The position numbers and the translations under genes were made by a program. A stretch of DNA of 64,000 nucleotides, taken from positions 843,119 to 907,118 of the forward strand of contig CACRXP010000144.1 in the NCBI GenBank assembly GCA_902702965.1, written 5' to 3'. Shown here one piece after another: positions 12,518 to 22,829 of the stretch (within the stretch, counting starts at the first letter, position 1; each line of letters starts with the position of its first letter). Origin of the DNA: Spirometra erinaceieuropaei (lineage: Eukaryota; Platyhelminthes; Cestoda; Diphyllobothriidea; Diphyllobothriidae). The notes under the pieces were generated by a model that saw only the letters and a program-made list of their open reading frames with translations, made no database searches and was not told where the DNA came from.

Positions 12518-12759
12518 TGAAGAAGGAGACACGATCGCCGGGACAAGAGCTTTATTAGCCTGACGTTTCGGATTCCTACTCGAATCCATCATCAGAGACA
12601 AAAGAGCAGAAACGGGTGGTTTTTGCACAAGGGGCTGCGGTATTTATAGGATGCAGCAGCCATGCTACCGCATACCTATGAACGTTTACGGCTTCCCCCT
12701 TCATCCGGGATTGTCACACTTGGTGTGATCATTGCTTGATGGCCGACATTCGAGTCGAG
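12518..12759 (-). mobile_element. Solo PLE terminus (242 bp) with 12-bp target-site duplication
   Basis: On the minus strand this matches the last 240 bp or so of the PLE at 53830-54059. It shares CGAATGTCGGCCATCA, GGTATGCGGTAGCATGG, GCATCCTATAAATAC, the hammerhead-like motif and GGCTAATAAAGCTCTTGTCC. The segment is bracketed by an identical TCACTTTCTACT at 12506-12517 and 12760-12771. It is therefore a genuine, heavily 5'-truncated insertion rather than a decay product. Confidence 0.88.
12558..12599 (-). ncRNA. Hammerhead ribozyme-like motif (PLE terminus)
   Basis: Minus-strand order: stem I strand GTCT, core CTGATGA, one extra T, stem II GGATTC...GAATCC (6 bp, loop GAGTAG), GAAA, a one-pair stem III (C-G), TC cleavage position, then stem I partner AGGC. 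Minimal type I hammerheads with a tiny stem III are known from Penelope-like elements. The extra core nucleotide is unusual but is present in all three copies here. Confidence 0.7.
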
Positions 12760-12889
12760 TCACTTTCTACTCCATACATGCTAGTCCCTCGCAGTCTGTC
12801 AACCGGCTGCCTCTGAAGGAGGGCGTTATCAATGAGACTGCACTCAGAAGGCATTACGATCTGCCGAGCATATTAGGAGGAGAATTTAA

Positions 12890-14050
12890 TTGTTCCCCAC
12901 CTTAGTGAATCTGCGAGTCATGTGCTTTAACGCACTAAACTTTTTTGAGGCGGCTGCCTGGTCCCGTGGCCTCCTGCCGTGTGCAGTCGCTGACGTTACA
13001 AAAAAGCCTCTGTCTGCGCCTGCCACCTACCCGTTGGTATCTCCTTCCACATTGACTGGACTGCACTGCAAATGCGGATCTCTCATTAGTGAAAGTTTAC
13101 ATGCCGGCATGCGACTGTGAGGAAAGCTTAGCGGTGTAAGGAGTGCGGGGGTGTTCAGTTGTGGGTCCACGTGATGGTCGTAAAAGGTCACTCGTTTGCT
13201 TTCGGGTGCCGACTCCACCTATCGTCCGTTAACCGGCACCCAGCTCTTGCCTGTGACAACTCGAAGCTTGACTCTGCCTAGCGGCCACATGTCGGCAATG
13301 GCTCCTTCTTAACGTGGCCTTAATGGCACTCCCACCACAATGTGGGATCCGAGCCAGGCACTGGCGGCACGCCTAGGTGCGGCTTCGGCCGTGCCAGCCT
13401 CCAATTTCTGTTCTGTTGGTCCAAAACCTGGTTATCTGTTGTGTGAACCAGGGGGTGCTGAGTGGAGCTCCAAGATGAGAATCCATCCAGGTCATCTACC
13501 TACGGCCTCCCTCGTCTCCGGTCTTCTTGACTCTGTCTTGACACCGGGCTCAGGTGGGGAAGGAGAGAGTGTGGTAGATGCAGCACAAATCTACCGACAC
13601 TATAAACCCCTAAGCATGTCACTGTCCCAGCTCCCACCCTGCTTCGGGGCATACGGTGGACATCGGCGAACTAGACGGTCGAACTATCGTGTGTGTGTGT
13701 GTGTGTTTGCCGGGGTGTAGGGGTGTCAGCGGTGGATTCACGTGATGGTCGTAGTGGTCGCTCACTTGCTTGCAGGTGAGACTACGCCTGGCGTCCATTT
13801 TCTGACACCCAACTCTCACCTGTGGCTCCACGTAGCTGGGCTCTGCTCAATGGCCACACCGCCCGCAACCGCCCCGACCGGCGGGCTAAACCAGGTGAGG
13901 GTATCCTTGCGCGTGCCTGCTCACACGGTATTGTTGTCTCCGCTGGCCGGATGGATCTTCGCGTCGACATCGTCGAGGCGAGGCTCTGCCTGGACCATCG
14001 CAGTGATTTTTCAGGGAAGTGAATTTCCTTTGTTCCTTTCTTTGTCTGTT
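12890..14050 (+). repeat. LINE UTR-type repeat units upstream of LINE copy 1
   Basis: The block at about 13300-13710 matches the unit at about 47100-47510 after LINE copy 2. Shared pieces are GCACTCCCAC, GCCTAGGTGCGGCTTCGGCC, AACCTGG, CTCGTCTCCGGTCTTCTTGA, GATGCAGC, and GACGGTCGAACT followed by a GT run. A second, partial unit boundary recurs: GGGTCCACGTGATGGTCGT near 13165 and GGATTCACGTGATGGTCGT near 13732. It could be the 5' UTR of copy 1 or the 3' end of another LINE sitting directly upstream. Confidence 0.65.
13689..13706. repeat. (GT)n microsatellite
   Basis: An 18-bp GT run at the end of a LINE UTR unit, the same relative position as the runs at 46691 and 47505. Confidence 0.9.
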
Positions 14051-14439
14051 TAAGTTTCGTGTTGTATGCTGCTCCTGTTGCCTGCTCTCTATATGTTAGT
14101 CCTTGCCTCTGTCTGTTAATAGCTAAATGAAAACTGTGCTTTATCTCGACTGATGTTATTCCTAACTTGTCGCACTCCCCTTCCTATTTGCCTGCTTAAT
14201 TACTGCTGAATGTCGCTGTTGATGTCTGCTGCGACTGTTTTTCTGTCTGTCATTCTATGGCTCTCTGCTAACAGTTAGGTGTTACTGTCACTTCTGCTTC
14301 TGACTAATGAATGTATTTGATTGTCCATTCCAGTTGTAAGTTCCGTAGCATACTGTTGGTGTGTTTGTCCTCTCCTACTTAACTCCACCACATCACCACC
14401 AAGGTCCCAGACTAACTCGGGTCGTTCACTCACTAACAA
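14051..14439. other. Pyrimidine-rich stretch before LINE copy 1
   Basis: T- and C-rich sequence with no open frame of note. It may belong to the LINE 5' untranslated region. Confidence 0.35.
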
Positions 14440-14810
14440 AAAGTCGTGGCTCATAGTGGAGACCGGCAGTCGTCTGCGATAACCGGGCAGCCCTATTTAG
14501 GGGTTGCGCTGGCTGCCCTCGCGGGGGGAGGGGGCTAGAAAGGGTGCCCAAAAATTGCTGGGAACCACGCTGACTGTAGGCTGGCCGTGGCCGCAGACAA
14601 AACACACACCATCGAAACAGCCAAAACCGAGACAACAACAACAATCTCTCTCTTTCTTGTCCAGCCTATTCTCCTTCTTTCCCTAGTCGTAGTTTTCGCC
14701 GCCGCAATCGCCAGACTGGCAGGGGGAATTCGCTCACTCTGGCAACCTGGAATGTTCGTTTCCTGTTAGGCAATCCAAGGAGCAACCGACCGGAACGGAG
14801 GGCGGCGCTA

Positions 14811-15439
14811 GTGGCACGGGAACTTGCGCGCTACAAGGTGGACATCGCCGCACTCAGCGAGACCCGATTCTCCGAACAAGGCCAACGGACGGAGGTGGGT
14901 GCCGGTTACACCTTCATTTGGAGTGGTCGGCCCAGGGCAGAGCGACGAGACGCGGGTGTCGCCTTCGCCACCCTTAATGACATCGTGGAACGACTACCCA
15001 GTCTGCCGCAGGGCATCAACGATCGCCTGACGAGCCTCAGTCTGCTTCTCTGGGAAGGCAAATTCGCCCCCCATCATCAGCGCCTACGCTCCGCCGATGA
15101 GCAGGCCCCGACGCCGCCGCCACAAGAGACAAATTCTATGAGGACCTGCACGCCCTCTTGGCGACTGTGTCGAATGCGGACAACTTGGTTGTCATTGCCG
15201 ACTTCAACGTCCGCGTCGGCAAAGACCATACTGCCTGGAGAGGAGTGCTGGGTCCCAATGGTTTTCCTGGCTCAAACAACAATGGACTGCTGCTTCTCCG
15301 CACTTGCGTAGAACACCGGCTCATCCTGACGAACACGTTCTTCTGTCGGCCGGATCGACAAAAGGCCGCCTGGAGGCATCCTCGGTCGCGTCAGTGGCAC
15401 CTGCTGGACTATCTCCTCGTCCGGAGGCGAGATCAGTGA
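14811..15439 (+). pseudogene. LINE copy 1: APE-type endonuclease domain
   Basis: Encodes the N-terminal nuclease that nicks target DNA for target-primed reverse transcription. Visible motifs are VDIAALSETRFSEQGQ (the catalytic glutamate region), VGAGYTFIWSGRPRAERRDA, GINDRLTSLSL, and, after a frameshift between about 15060 and 15160, [11 protein letters not shown] (the catalytic DFN motif, intact here). [39 protein letters not shown] and then DHRLVIS follow further on. Translation stops at a TGA at 15437-15439, and the next codons continue the same protein in the same frame. That TGA is also present in copy 2. The likely start is upstream of 14811, because the related copy at 42559 reads RSLLNNPRSNRPEWRTALV just before this point. 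Confidence 0.88.
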
Positions 15440-15442
15440 GGC

Positions 15443-17826
15443 GTGCTGGTGAAAAAGGCGATCGCGGGAGCTGACGGGTGGGCCGACCATCGCCTCGTCA
15501 TTTCGAATATGCCTATTCGCCTACAGCCTCACAGGAGACCACAAGGTAAGCGACCCCAAGGTAAGCTGAATATTGCGTTGTTGTTTTTGCCCGCTCATCA
15601 TCTCCATTTCAGCAATGAACTAGCTCAAAGGCTAGCCAACCTTCCTATCGCTGCCGACGCCGCCGCTGCCGAGAACGCCTCCGTGGTGAACCGCTGGTGT
15701 CAACTGCGAGACACGGTTCAGTCGACGGCGTTCGCTGTCCTCGGTCGCGCTCCCCGCCAACAGCAGGACTGGTTCGACGACAACGACGCCGCCATCAGAA
15801 ATCCGCTAGCTGAGAAGAACCGCCTACACAAAGCCTACGTAACTCACCCCACTGATGCCACCAAAGCTGCCTTCTACCGCAGTCGCCGCCAACTTCAGCA
15901 ACGACTGCGCGGGATGCAGGACGCCTGGACTACTTGCAAAGCTAAGGAGATCCAAGGGTACGCGGACCGCAACGAATGGAAGAACTTCTCTGCGATCAAA
16001 GCTGTCTACGGACCGCCGACAAGGAGAACTGCTGCTCTCCTCAGCGCCGGCGGAGGCACCCTCCTGACTGAGAAGACACAAAATCTACGGCGATGGGCCG
16101 AGCATTTTCGAGGCGTCCTCAATTGCCCCTCCGCCATCTCTGACGCCGCCATCGACCGCCTGTCGCAAGTGGAGACAAACGTGGACCTCGACTTCCCGCC
16201 ATCTCGCCCAGAGACCATCAGGGCCGTGCAGCAGCCCTCCAGCGGGAAAGCACCCGGATCCGACGCGATCCCTGCTGAGGTCTACAAACACGGAGGTCCC
16301 CAACTGATGGATCACCTGACTGCGCTCTTCCAAGAGATGTGGCGTCAAGGTGAAGTTCCGCAAGATTTCGAGAACGCAATCATCGTGCATCTCCACAAGC
16401 GAAAAGGGGACCGCCAAGTCTGCGAAAATCTCCGCGGCATCTCCTTACTGAACATCGCCAGGAAGATCGTCGCTCGCATCCTCCTCAATCGTCTGAATAA
16501 TCGTCTGGAACAGGACCTTCTACCGGAAAATCAATGCAGCTTCCATCGTCATCGCGGGACCACAGATATGATCTTTGCCGCCCGCCAACTACAGGAGAAG
16601 TGCCAGGAGATGCGGACCCACCTGTACTCTACCTTCGTGGACCTGAAAAAATTCTTCGACACGGTGAATCGTGAAGGACTGTGGATGATCATGCAGAAAT
16701 TCGATTGTCCGGAGCGATTCACTCAGATAGCGCGTCAGCTGCACGACGGTATGATGACGCGAGTCACGGACAACGGAGCTGTCTGAGAGGCATTCGCAGT
16801 GACCAACGGAGTGAAGCAGCGATGCGTCCTGGCGCCTACCCTCTTCAGTTTTATGTTATCTGCCATGCTGATGAACGCCTACCGCGACGAACGCTCCGGG
16901 ATCCGCATCGCCTACAGGACGGACGGTTACCTTTTTAATCAACGACGGATGCACTTCCAATAGCGCGTATCCACAACCACCGTTCACGGACTTCTCTTCG
17001 CCGAAGACTGCGCCCTGAACACCACCTCGGAAGAGGAGACGCAACGGAGCATGAACCTGTTTTCCGCCGCCTGCGAGAGCTTCGGTCTGGCCATCAAAGC
17101 GCAGAAGATGGTGGTCATGCATCAACCGCCACTCCCCCCAACACGCCACAAATTAGCGTGAACGGAACCCAACAGCAAGTGGTGGATAACCTCCCGTACC
17201 TGGGCAGCACCCTCGCCCGTAACACCAAAATCGATGACAAAGTCGCTCGCAGGATCTCGAAAGCCAGTCAAGCATTCCGCCGCCTCCAAAGCACACTTTG
17301 GAATCGTCATGGTCTCCAACTTAGCACGAAGCTGAAGATGTACAAGGCCGTCATCCTGCCGACGCCGCTGTATGGAGTGGAGACTTGGACAGTGTACACA
17401 AAGCAGGCACGCTGTCTGAAACACTTCCACCTCAGTTGTCTCCGTCGAATCCTGAGGCTGAGCTGGCAGGACCGCATCCCCGACACTGATGTACTGGAGC
17501 GGACGGGAAACCTCGGCATCTACACCATGCTGAGACAAATGCAGCTGCGCTGGAGCGGCCACCTGGTGCGCACGAACGACGAGCGACTACCCAAACGACT
17601 CTTCTACGGAGACGTCGCGAGGGATTCTCGCCGTCAAGGAGGCCAAATTCGTCGATACAAGGATACCCTGAAGGCCTCCCTGAAGCACCTGCAAATCAAC
17701 CCGACCAACTGGTTAGAGCTCGCCCGCGATCGCCCGACCTGGAGGAGAACAGTGAAGACGGACGCTGTTATCTACGCGGCCAACCGCATCGCCGCCGCCA
17801 AAGCGAAACGCGAAGCCCGCAAATAA
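15443..17826 (+). pseudogene. LINE copy 1: reverse transcriptase and thumb region
   Basis: The frame 15443-16786 (447 codons) carries the linker (GADGWADHRLVISNMPIRLQ), the RT fingers (SSGKAPGSDAIPAEVYKHGG, FENAIIVHLHKRKGDR, ENLRGISLLN) and motif A (TFVDLKKFFDTVN). A TGA at 16784-16786 interrupts it. The protein then continues in frame: EAFAVTNGVKQRCVLAPTLF (motif B), a TAG at 16961-16963, then motif C as [11 protein letters not shown] glutamate replaces the first catalytic aspartate of FADD, so this copy should be catalytically dead. After another break, 17158-17826 encodes the thumb and connection region ([44 protein letters not shown]) and ends at a TAA at 17824. Copy 2 has no stop at that point and reads on towards the zinc fingers. 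Confidence 0.9.
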
Positions 17827-17867
17827 AAATTGCGCCCAGTCCGCAACGCCGATGCACAACCGCTACC

Positions 17868-18290
17868 AACGTGTCCTCGATGTCAACAGACCTTCCGGGC
17901 TCGAATCGGACTTGTTGGACATCTTCGTATCAACTGTACCTCTCGGAGTGCACCAACTGCCTTCCCTTAGCCCGCCTCTTCCTCGTCCTCTCTGCCGCCA
18001 ACTACCTCTTGCCTTTCTTCTGGACCACCACTTCCATCCTCCTCCTCCTCCACCACCACCACCACAACCTCCTTCTACTCAACCACTATCCCAACGACGG
18101 CCGCTCAGGCGGGCGTCTCGCACATCACCAACCCTGACATAACAACCGACACCACCCCCACTTCTTCTGACCCCAGCGATGAGGATCAGAACTACACCTG
18201 CCCTCGCTGAGACCGCATCTTCACCTCACACATCGGTCTGGTCGGTCACTTGCGAATCCATCGCACAAACACTGGCGAAGCAGTGCCTGT
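17868..18290 (+). pseudogene. LINE copy 1: decayed C-terminal zinc fingers
   Basis: Just past the TAA, the same protein continues as TCPRCQQTFRARIGLVGHLR followed by INC, a CX2C-X12-H-X4-C finger at about 17872-17937. Near 18200 a second finger is recognisable (YTCPRC, stop, DRIFTSHIGLVGHLRIHR). A third follows near 18325 (RLHCPY, stop, PRTFTHRM). A proline/threonine-rich spacer with CCT and CCA runs lies between them. The fingers correspond to the better-preserved array of copy 2 at 45718-46410. Confidence 0.75.
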
Positions 18291-18429
18291 AACACCAACC
18301 TGCACCCACCGCACTCGCCTCCACTGCCCGTACTAACCTCGCACCTTCACGCATCGCATGGCTACACCACACCATCACACCTTACCCCTTTTGCTGCATG
18401 TGTGATCCGAGTCTGAGACTACAAATGTG

Positions 18430-19145
18430 CACTAACCACTGTGGCTTGGCAGACCGTCGACTGACACCCAACTCAGTCCACGCAGTCTGCCCAGTTGTGT
18501 GTATTTTTGTGTTGTGACGGACTGATGGTTTGAGATCCAGGCTGTCACGGCTCCGTCTTAACCGGTCTGTGACCCCCTCCCACGGGTGTGTGTGTGTGTA
18601 TTTCTTCAGTCGATGACTGGCTGGTCACTCAGGATTTGAAGAGTGATGGCTCTGGCTAAGCGAAGGACTGCGTGTCTCCCTTCTGGGCCTTAAGGATTGT
18701 GAGCGTATGTTATGTCAGTATTCAGCAAACCGTGGCCCTCGCAGTCTGGTGCACGGTAGTTGTACTCTGGCACCTGATTCCCTGTCTGCAGAAGCGCTTA
18801 CGTTCCCTCTTGGTATACAAGTCGTTTGGATGGCTGCCCAGTAGTCCTCGTCTCTCCGACGCATTGCTTTTGGTTACAATCCTGGTTAAGTCTTTGCGGT
18901 GGGCCAGCGGGTGTGGGGGCACGCCTAGGTACGGGCTCGGCCATGCCAGCCACCTGCGACCTCTCCCGCCTCCGGCTTTTTTGACTCTCTCTTGACACCG
19001 GGCTCAGGTAGAGGAGAAGGAGTGATCCCGGTGGATGCTGTGCAAGTCCATTACTACTATGAAATACTCCATGCAAAGGTCCCCGCGCCGGCTTCAACTT
19101 GCTATGGAGCACATGGTGACCATAATCGGTTGCGACGATCAAATT
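18430..19145 (+). repeat. LINE copy 1 3' untranslated region
   Basis: Shares in order with 48420-48965: TTTGAAGAGTGATG, CTTAAGGATTGTG, CACCTGATTCCCTG, CGTTCCCTCTTGGTATACA, TGGCTGCCCAGTA, GGCACGCCTAGGT, GCTCAG..AGAGGAGAAG, and a final GCGACGATC / CGACGGTC block. A short GT run is at about 18584-18599. Confidence 0.8.
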
Positions 19146-19377
19146 ATCAGTGGTGTAAAGCGAGGGCGGGCCTTGTTCTTAGCGATAATTCGCGAGTACG
19201 CGCATACAACCTACAACGTGACTACGGTGTCGGAATATGCGAGACACAGTGTGAGTATAAGGCCGACACGAGGAGTGTTTACCTGGACACCTGGAATTTG
19301 TCACAAAGTTTCAATCTAGCCTCACCTGACGTAAACAAACCCCAGTCATTTGTAGTACGGGAACGGTGGGGGATGTT

Positions 19378-19480
19378 CCACACTTCGGGCTTGGGTATGG
19401 TTGGCTGACGACGGCTAATAAGCCAGAAATGGCCATTCCAGTCTTCCTTGTCTTTGTCGGTAATGCCATTCTGCCTGGGT
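19378..19480 (+). repeat. SINE tail fragment
   Basis: Contains CACTTCGGGCTTGGGTATGG, ACGACGGCTAATAAGCCA and CCTTGTCTTTGTCGGTAATG. It matches the 3' part of the complete SINE (about 22720-22813), but the tRNA-like portion is missing. Confidence 0.75.
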
Positions 19481-19799
19481 AATGGGAGTTTTTACAGGTG
19501 TGGCCGTGGAACGCACAGAAGAAGAGGCCGAGTTGTTGTATGCAGAAGAACAGCTGCTGGGAATGCGTGGTTGTACTTTGGGTGGCTAATAAATAGCTGC
19601 GCTTACCCTAACCCCTTTCCCCAAACCCAACAGTATTATGTCCACCAGGTGGGGCTACATAACCACATCTTATCGTTTCAGTTGGTGAACCAGACCCATA
19701 GGCGTTTCGAAAGCACAAGCAAGAAGGTGTGCATCGTGGCTTTGTGTTTTGACGCTTCAACCTATCTGCCCACTTATTCACCTGACAAATTTTGGCAAA

Positions 19800-19975
19800 C
19801 GGAATTCGTAGGCTTTGGAAGTAAGCCTTGCGTGGATGCAGTGCAAATCCATACACAATGTTGGACACGCCAATATAGCGCATCAGTGGTGATATACATA
19901 GGCAGCAATGTCGACTACTCTATCACATCCGCGCCTCCACTAGGCATCGCAGCTTTGCCATGCCAACAGCCATAA
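19800..19975 (+). repeat. LINE 3' UTR fragment (weak)
   Basis: A GTGGATGCAGTGCAAATC-like block followed by a GTCGAC/GACGG-type block resembles the end of the LINE 3' unit. The match is short and diverged. Confidence 0.35.
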
Positions 19976-21297
19976 ATCGTCCATTTCGCAATCAAGAGAA
20001 TGTCACGACGGTGGAAAACTAAATTAGGATTTGTAGGACGACTGTAGCTGCTAACTGGATCGTATCACGGACTGACGATGAGATCAGCAAAAGTTCATCT
20101 AGAGCGCGCCACGGTCCCGCTTTAGAGGAGAAGGGAAAAGACACCATTAGGAGTAGTATATTATGTTCAGAAGCCTGGTGGCTGTCACAACCCCCGATGA
20201 GGGGCCGGCTATTGGCCGGTGCGCTGGGGTGACGTGGTCGTGAGTAAACAAGCGTTACCTCAAAATCAGTACTGTCGGACTGATTACTTGATTGGATGAT
20301 AGGCGAGCTTGTGGGCGTCTATGATTGGCTATCCTTGGGATTGGATGCTATCCTGATCCGGCGCTCGGGAGTCGAGATCACGTGACTCACAGCGCGGTGT
20401 GGGCGCCAAAGGCAGAGGGCTCAATCTCGTCTGAGGCGCTGCAGCCTAAGGGCGTTAACGTCGTCAGTGAAGATTGGGCAAACCTGCCTACGGTTCAGCT
20501 TTGCTCGAAAGAAGCAGCATCCTCATGGCTTGAAGGCGCATGCAGAGGTACGCTAACGCTAGGCTCAGAAAATTCTAATTGTCGAAGGCTAGTGAGTAGA
20601 ATGGCCGCATCTGCTTGGGTCGCAGAACACATCCGATTCATAATGCGGCTCTTTCAAAAAAACTGGCACTGCCTCAAACTAAAATGAAAAGAAATGAAAT
20701 GACAAGAATTTTGTTGTATATCGGGAGCGGATGGGGTGTAACCTCTCTGATACACGATGGCCAATATGTGCCTGCTTATCTAAAACGTCTATTTCATGGT
20801 TTCTTTAATACATCCGTCATTTTAACTCCTTTGCATCCCTACGTGCTCATTTGCGTAGCCTTTTCGATTTTTACCACAGGTTTCCATCACATTCAGTTGT
20901 CGGCAGCGCACTATAAAGTGGAGACGGTCATCATGGAAACATACATTCTATTTCCTGTCAAGCCCTAAGGCGTATTATTAAATACTGCGGTTATGAATGA
21001 CAGATGGCGATTTCACGTCGAATGCTACTGTGAAACAAACAAAAGTTGGACATGCCCTACCGAATGTGCAGTAATCAAGCTCAAAGATACAAGTGGCTAA
21101 TTCTATTCAGCATCTACAGACGAATAATAGCACTTTAGAACAATTAGCATGCATATTCTATTTTGGAACCGACGCGCCGTGGAGGATATCATTTTTCAAA
21201 TTTCATGCGTCCAATAAAAAAGCACATCCGACAGACAGATATAAAAATATGATTGTAATATTTAAGCGAAAAGTACTTATAATAATGCCCTGTCCTT
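19976..21297. other. Downstream flank of the glycosyltransferase gene
   Basis: Lies 3' of the minus-strand gene, whose stop is at 21298. It should contain the 3' UTR, but I could not place a clear minus-strand AATAAA. No other feature is recognised. Confidence 0.4.
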
Positions 21298-22209
21298 TTA
21301 CTCTGGGCCGAAGAGGTAATCAAAGGGTGCAAATAGAACCAAATGCTTTGGAATACCCTTTGGCCGAATTTTGTACATGTGGGGACGTGAATGAAAGTAG
21401 CAATCTAACTTCGTCATGACAAGGCCTAACCAGGCATCGTCTATCGGAAACTGCTTGGTGAAGTACATGGCCAGGGCAATCTCCTGCAGGACATCAGCAC
21501 CAAATGCAAGGAAAATGCTGGGGGCGTAGGGCGCGAGGATGGGCCAGGGCATTTCTCGTTTGGATAGAGACCACTTGTCATAAAATCCGGGATAAGGGTG
21601 GCGAAATACCCTACTGATATTAAATGGCAAGCCCAGAGTCAGTCGTCGAAGTTGCGAGTTGGGGAGGGCGTCCAACTCAGTCCTAAGAACGCTCACGTTG
21701 AAGGCGTAGTCATCGTCCATGAGGATGAAAACGGGAGGTCGTTTCTGAGAGATAAAATGAGCTCGACAGAAGCTCGAGGCCCACTGGAAGGTGTGAAATA
21801 ATTTCAGGCTCAGGTTATAGTAGGTGTCCTCGTAGTCACCCACTACAAGGTCACCGTTGATTCGGGCCTCCTCTGCAAGTTTCCTTAAAATTTCCGGTCT
21901 CTTGGACTCTATCTTCTCCATGGTTTCGCCTGCCCGGTCTGGTAGGGAGATGTTGAAACCGTCTCTTTCAAATGACCGACCTCCGCTGCCGCGAGGTAGT
22001 CCTACGGAGAAGATCATGGCCATGTGGAAGGTGGGTTCACGCTCGGCCTCTGTAGCATAGATCTTTCGAATACGATCACGATCTGCAAAGTTGTAGACGG
22101 CGGACTTAACCATCACAATGACATCCAGGGGCCTTGTGACTGTTCCTTCCGGCACGCAGACAGTCGAGCTGACGTTAATAAATCTGATTGTCTGGTTGAA
22201 TATGGGGGC
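21298..22209 (-). CDS. GT31 beta-1,3-galactosyltransferase-like protein, exon 2 (catalytic domain)
   Basis: Encodes residues 145-447 of a predicted type II Golgi glycosyltransferase that would add a galactose or N-acetylhexosamine from a UDP-sugar to glycan acceptors. The exon begins after a polypyrimidine-AG acceptor (TTTTACATTGTTAG) at 22210. Its first codons, APIFNQTIRFINVSST, continue exon 1 in phase 0. Family-31 features in order are RPLDVIVMVKSAVYNF...RDRIRKIYATE (matches the IRETWG region), GDYEDTYYNLSLKLFHTFQW (matches DFxDxYxNLTxKT), FILMDDDYAFN (the metal and UDP-sugar binding acidic motif, residues 309-311, codons 21709-21717), APYAPSIFLAFGADVL, and FPIDDAWLGLVMTKLDC (matches the EDVyvG motif). 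Several N-glycosylation sequons suit a lumenal domain. It ends LFGPE with TAA at 21298. No frame damage is visible. The exact sugar specificity cannot be read from the sequence. Confidence 0.92.
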   Translation of the reverse strand, partial: APIFNQTIRFINVSSTVCVPEGTVTRPLDVIVMVKSAVYNFADRDRIRKIYATEAEREPTFHMAMIFSVGLPRGSGGRSFERDGFNISLPDRAGETMEKIESKRPEILRKLAEEARINGDLVVGDYEDTYYNLSLKLFHTFQWASSFCRAHFISQKRPPVFILMDDDYAFNVSVLRTELDALPNSQLRRLTLGLPFNISRVFRHPYPGFYDKWSLSKREMPWPILAPYAPSIFLAFGADVLQEIALAMYFTKQFPIDDAWLGLVMTKLDCYFHSRPHMYKIRPKGIPKHLVLFAPFDYLFGPE

Positions 22210-22510
22210 CTAACAATGTAAAAGGACGCATTCGGTCAAAATTGTGGCAGCACAGTCGAACGAAGTGTGTTTTGCTGAACGGATGTTTTAATAAATTTTC
22301 AGAGTCAACACAAACAGTTCCAGTCGGCCAGACATATGCACAGATTTAGTAAAACGTTCATCGAATACAGCAACATGTTGCTGTGATCCAAGCCGCCATG
22401 CTCTGCGTTTGCTTTGTTGTAACCTGATTCGAGCTTGTGTGGCAACCACAGACGGGCTGTCTAGCCTTAACAGTCGATGCGCTCGATCCCTCATCTGGTC
22501 ACCATGACCC

Positions 22511-22813
22511 ATGTCATGCGCCGCTGTGCGGCTGCTGGTTGGGCTCGAGAGAGGGCCCGTAAGACACAACGGAACGAGTGAGTTCCGTAAGGACGATCGG
22601 TGAGCGCCCCCTACTATCGTATATTCCCGATCGAAATCGACAAGGCAACGGGCTCGTGGCCCAGTGGTTAGAGGCGTTGTCTCCTAACTAACAGGTTGTG
22701 AGTTTGAGCCTCGCACGTTCAACACTTCGGGGTTGGGTATGGCTGGTTAACGACGGCTAACAAGCCATAAATGGTCATTCCAGTCTCCCTTGTCTTTGTC
22801 GATAATGCCATTT
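22511..22813 (+). mobile_element. Complete tRNA-like SINE with 12-bp target-site duplication
   Basis: The element is 303 bp and is bracketed by an identical TCACCATGACCC at 22499-22510 and 22814-22825. It has three parts. The head (22511-22650) has two perfect short hairpins (GCCGC-TGT-GCGGC and ACGGAAC-GAGTGA-GTTCCGT). The tRNA-like promoter (about 22653-22725) has box A TGGCCCAGTGGTTAGAGGC and a box B-like GAGTTTGAGCC. The tail contains GGTTGGGTATGGCTGGTTAA and CCTTGTCTTTGTCG. There is no poly-A end. The head lies upstream of the pol III promoter-like segment, which is an unusual order for a tRNA SINE. Confidence 0.88.
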
Positions 22814-22829
22814 TCACCATGACCCTTTT

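Larger units (their letters stand above)
14440..19145 (+). mobile_element. LINE copy 1 (APE endonuclease + RT + zinc fingers), inactive
   Basis: A non-LTR retrotransposon with a presumed 5' region (about 14440-14700), an APE-type endonuclease, a reverse transcriptase, a C-terminal zinc-finger tail and a 3' untranslated region. Its 3' part (about 18600-19145) matches the end of copy 2 at 48430-48965, which fixes the 3' boundary approximately. No poly-A tail or target duplication is evident. Several stops and frameshifts break the coding region. The family is related to the 'endonuclease-reverse transcriptase' proteins abundant in tapeworm genomes; I do not assign a clade. Confidence 0.88.

Noticed and set aside
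13340..14053. Several frames of 60-126 codons in the GC-rich block
   Set aside because: They fall in LINE UTR repeat units; the equivalent units at 47-48 kb do not conserve the frames.
15824..17562. Long open frames on the strand opposite the LINE reverse transcriptase (up to 146 codons)
   Set aside because: They are antisense shadows of GC-rich coding sequence, recur at the matching place in LINE copy 2, and show no domain.
19448..19975. 175-codon frame as a cysteine-rich secreted protein
   Set aside because: It starts inside a SINE tail and ends in a LINE 3' fragment, with no signal peptide or domain.
22653..22725. Independent tRNA gene
   Set aside because: Box A and box B are present, but the arms do not give a full cloverleaf, and target duplications show the segment is part of a 303-bp SINE.
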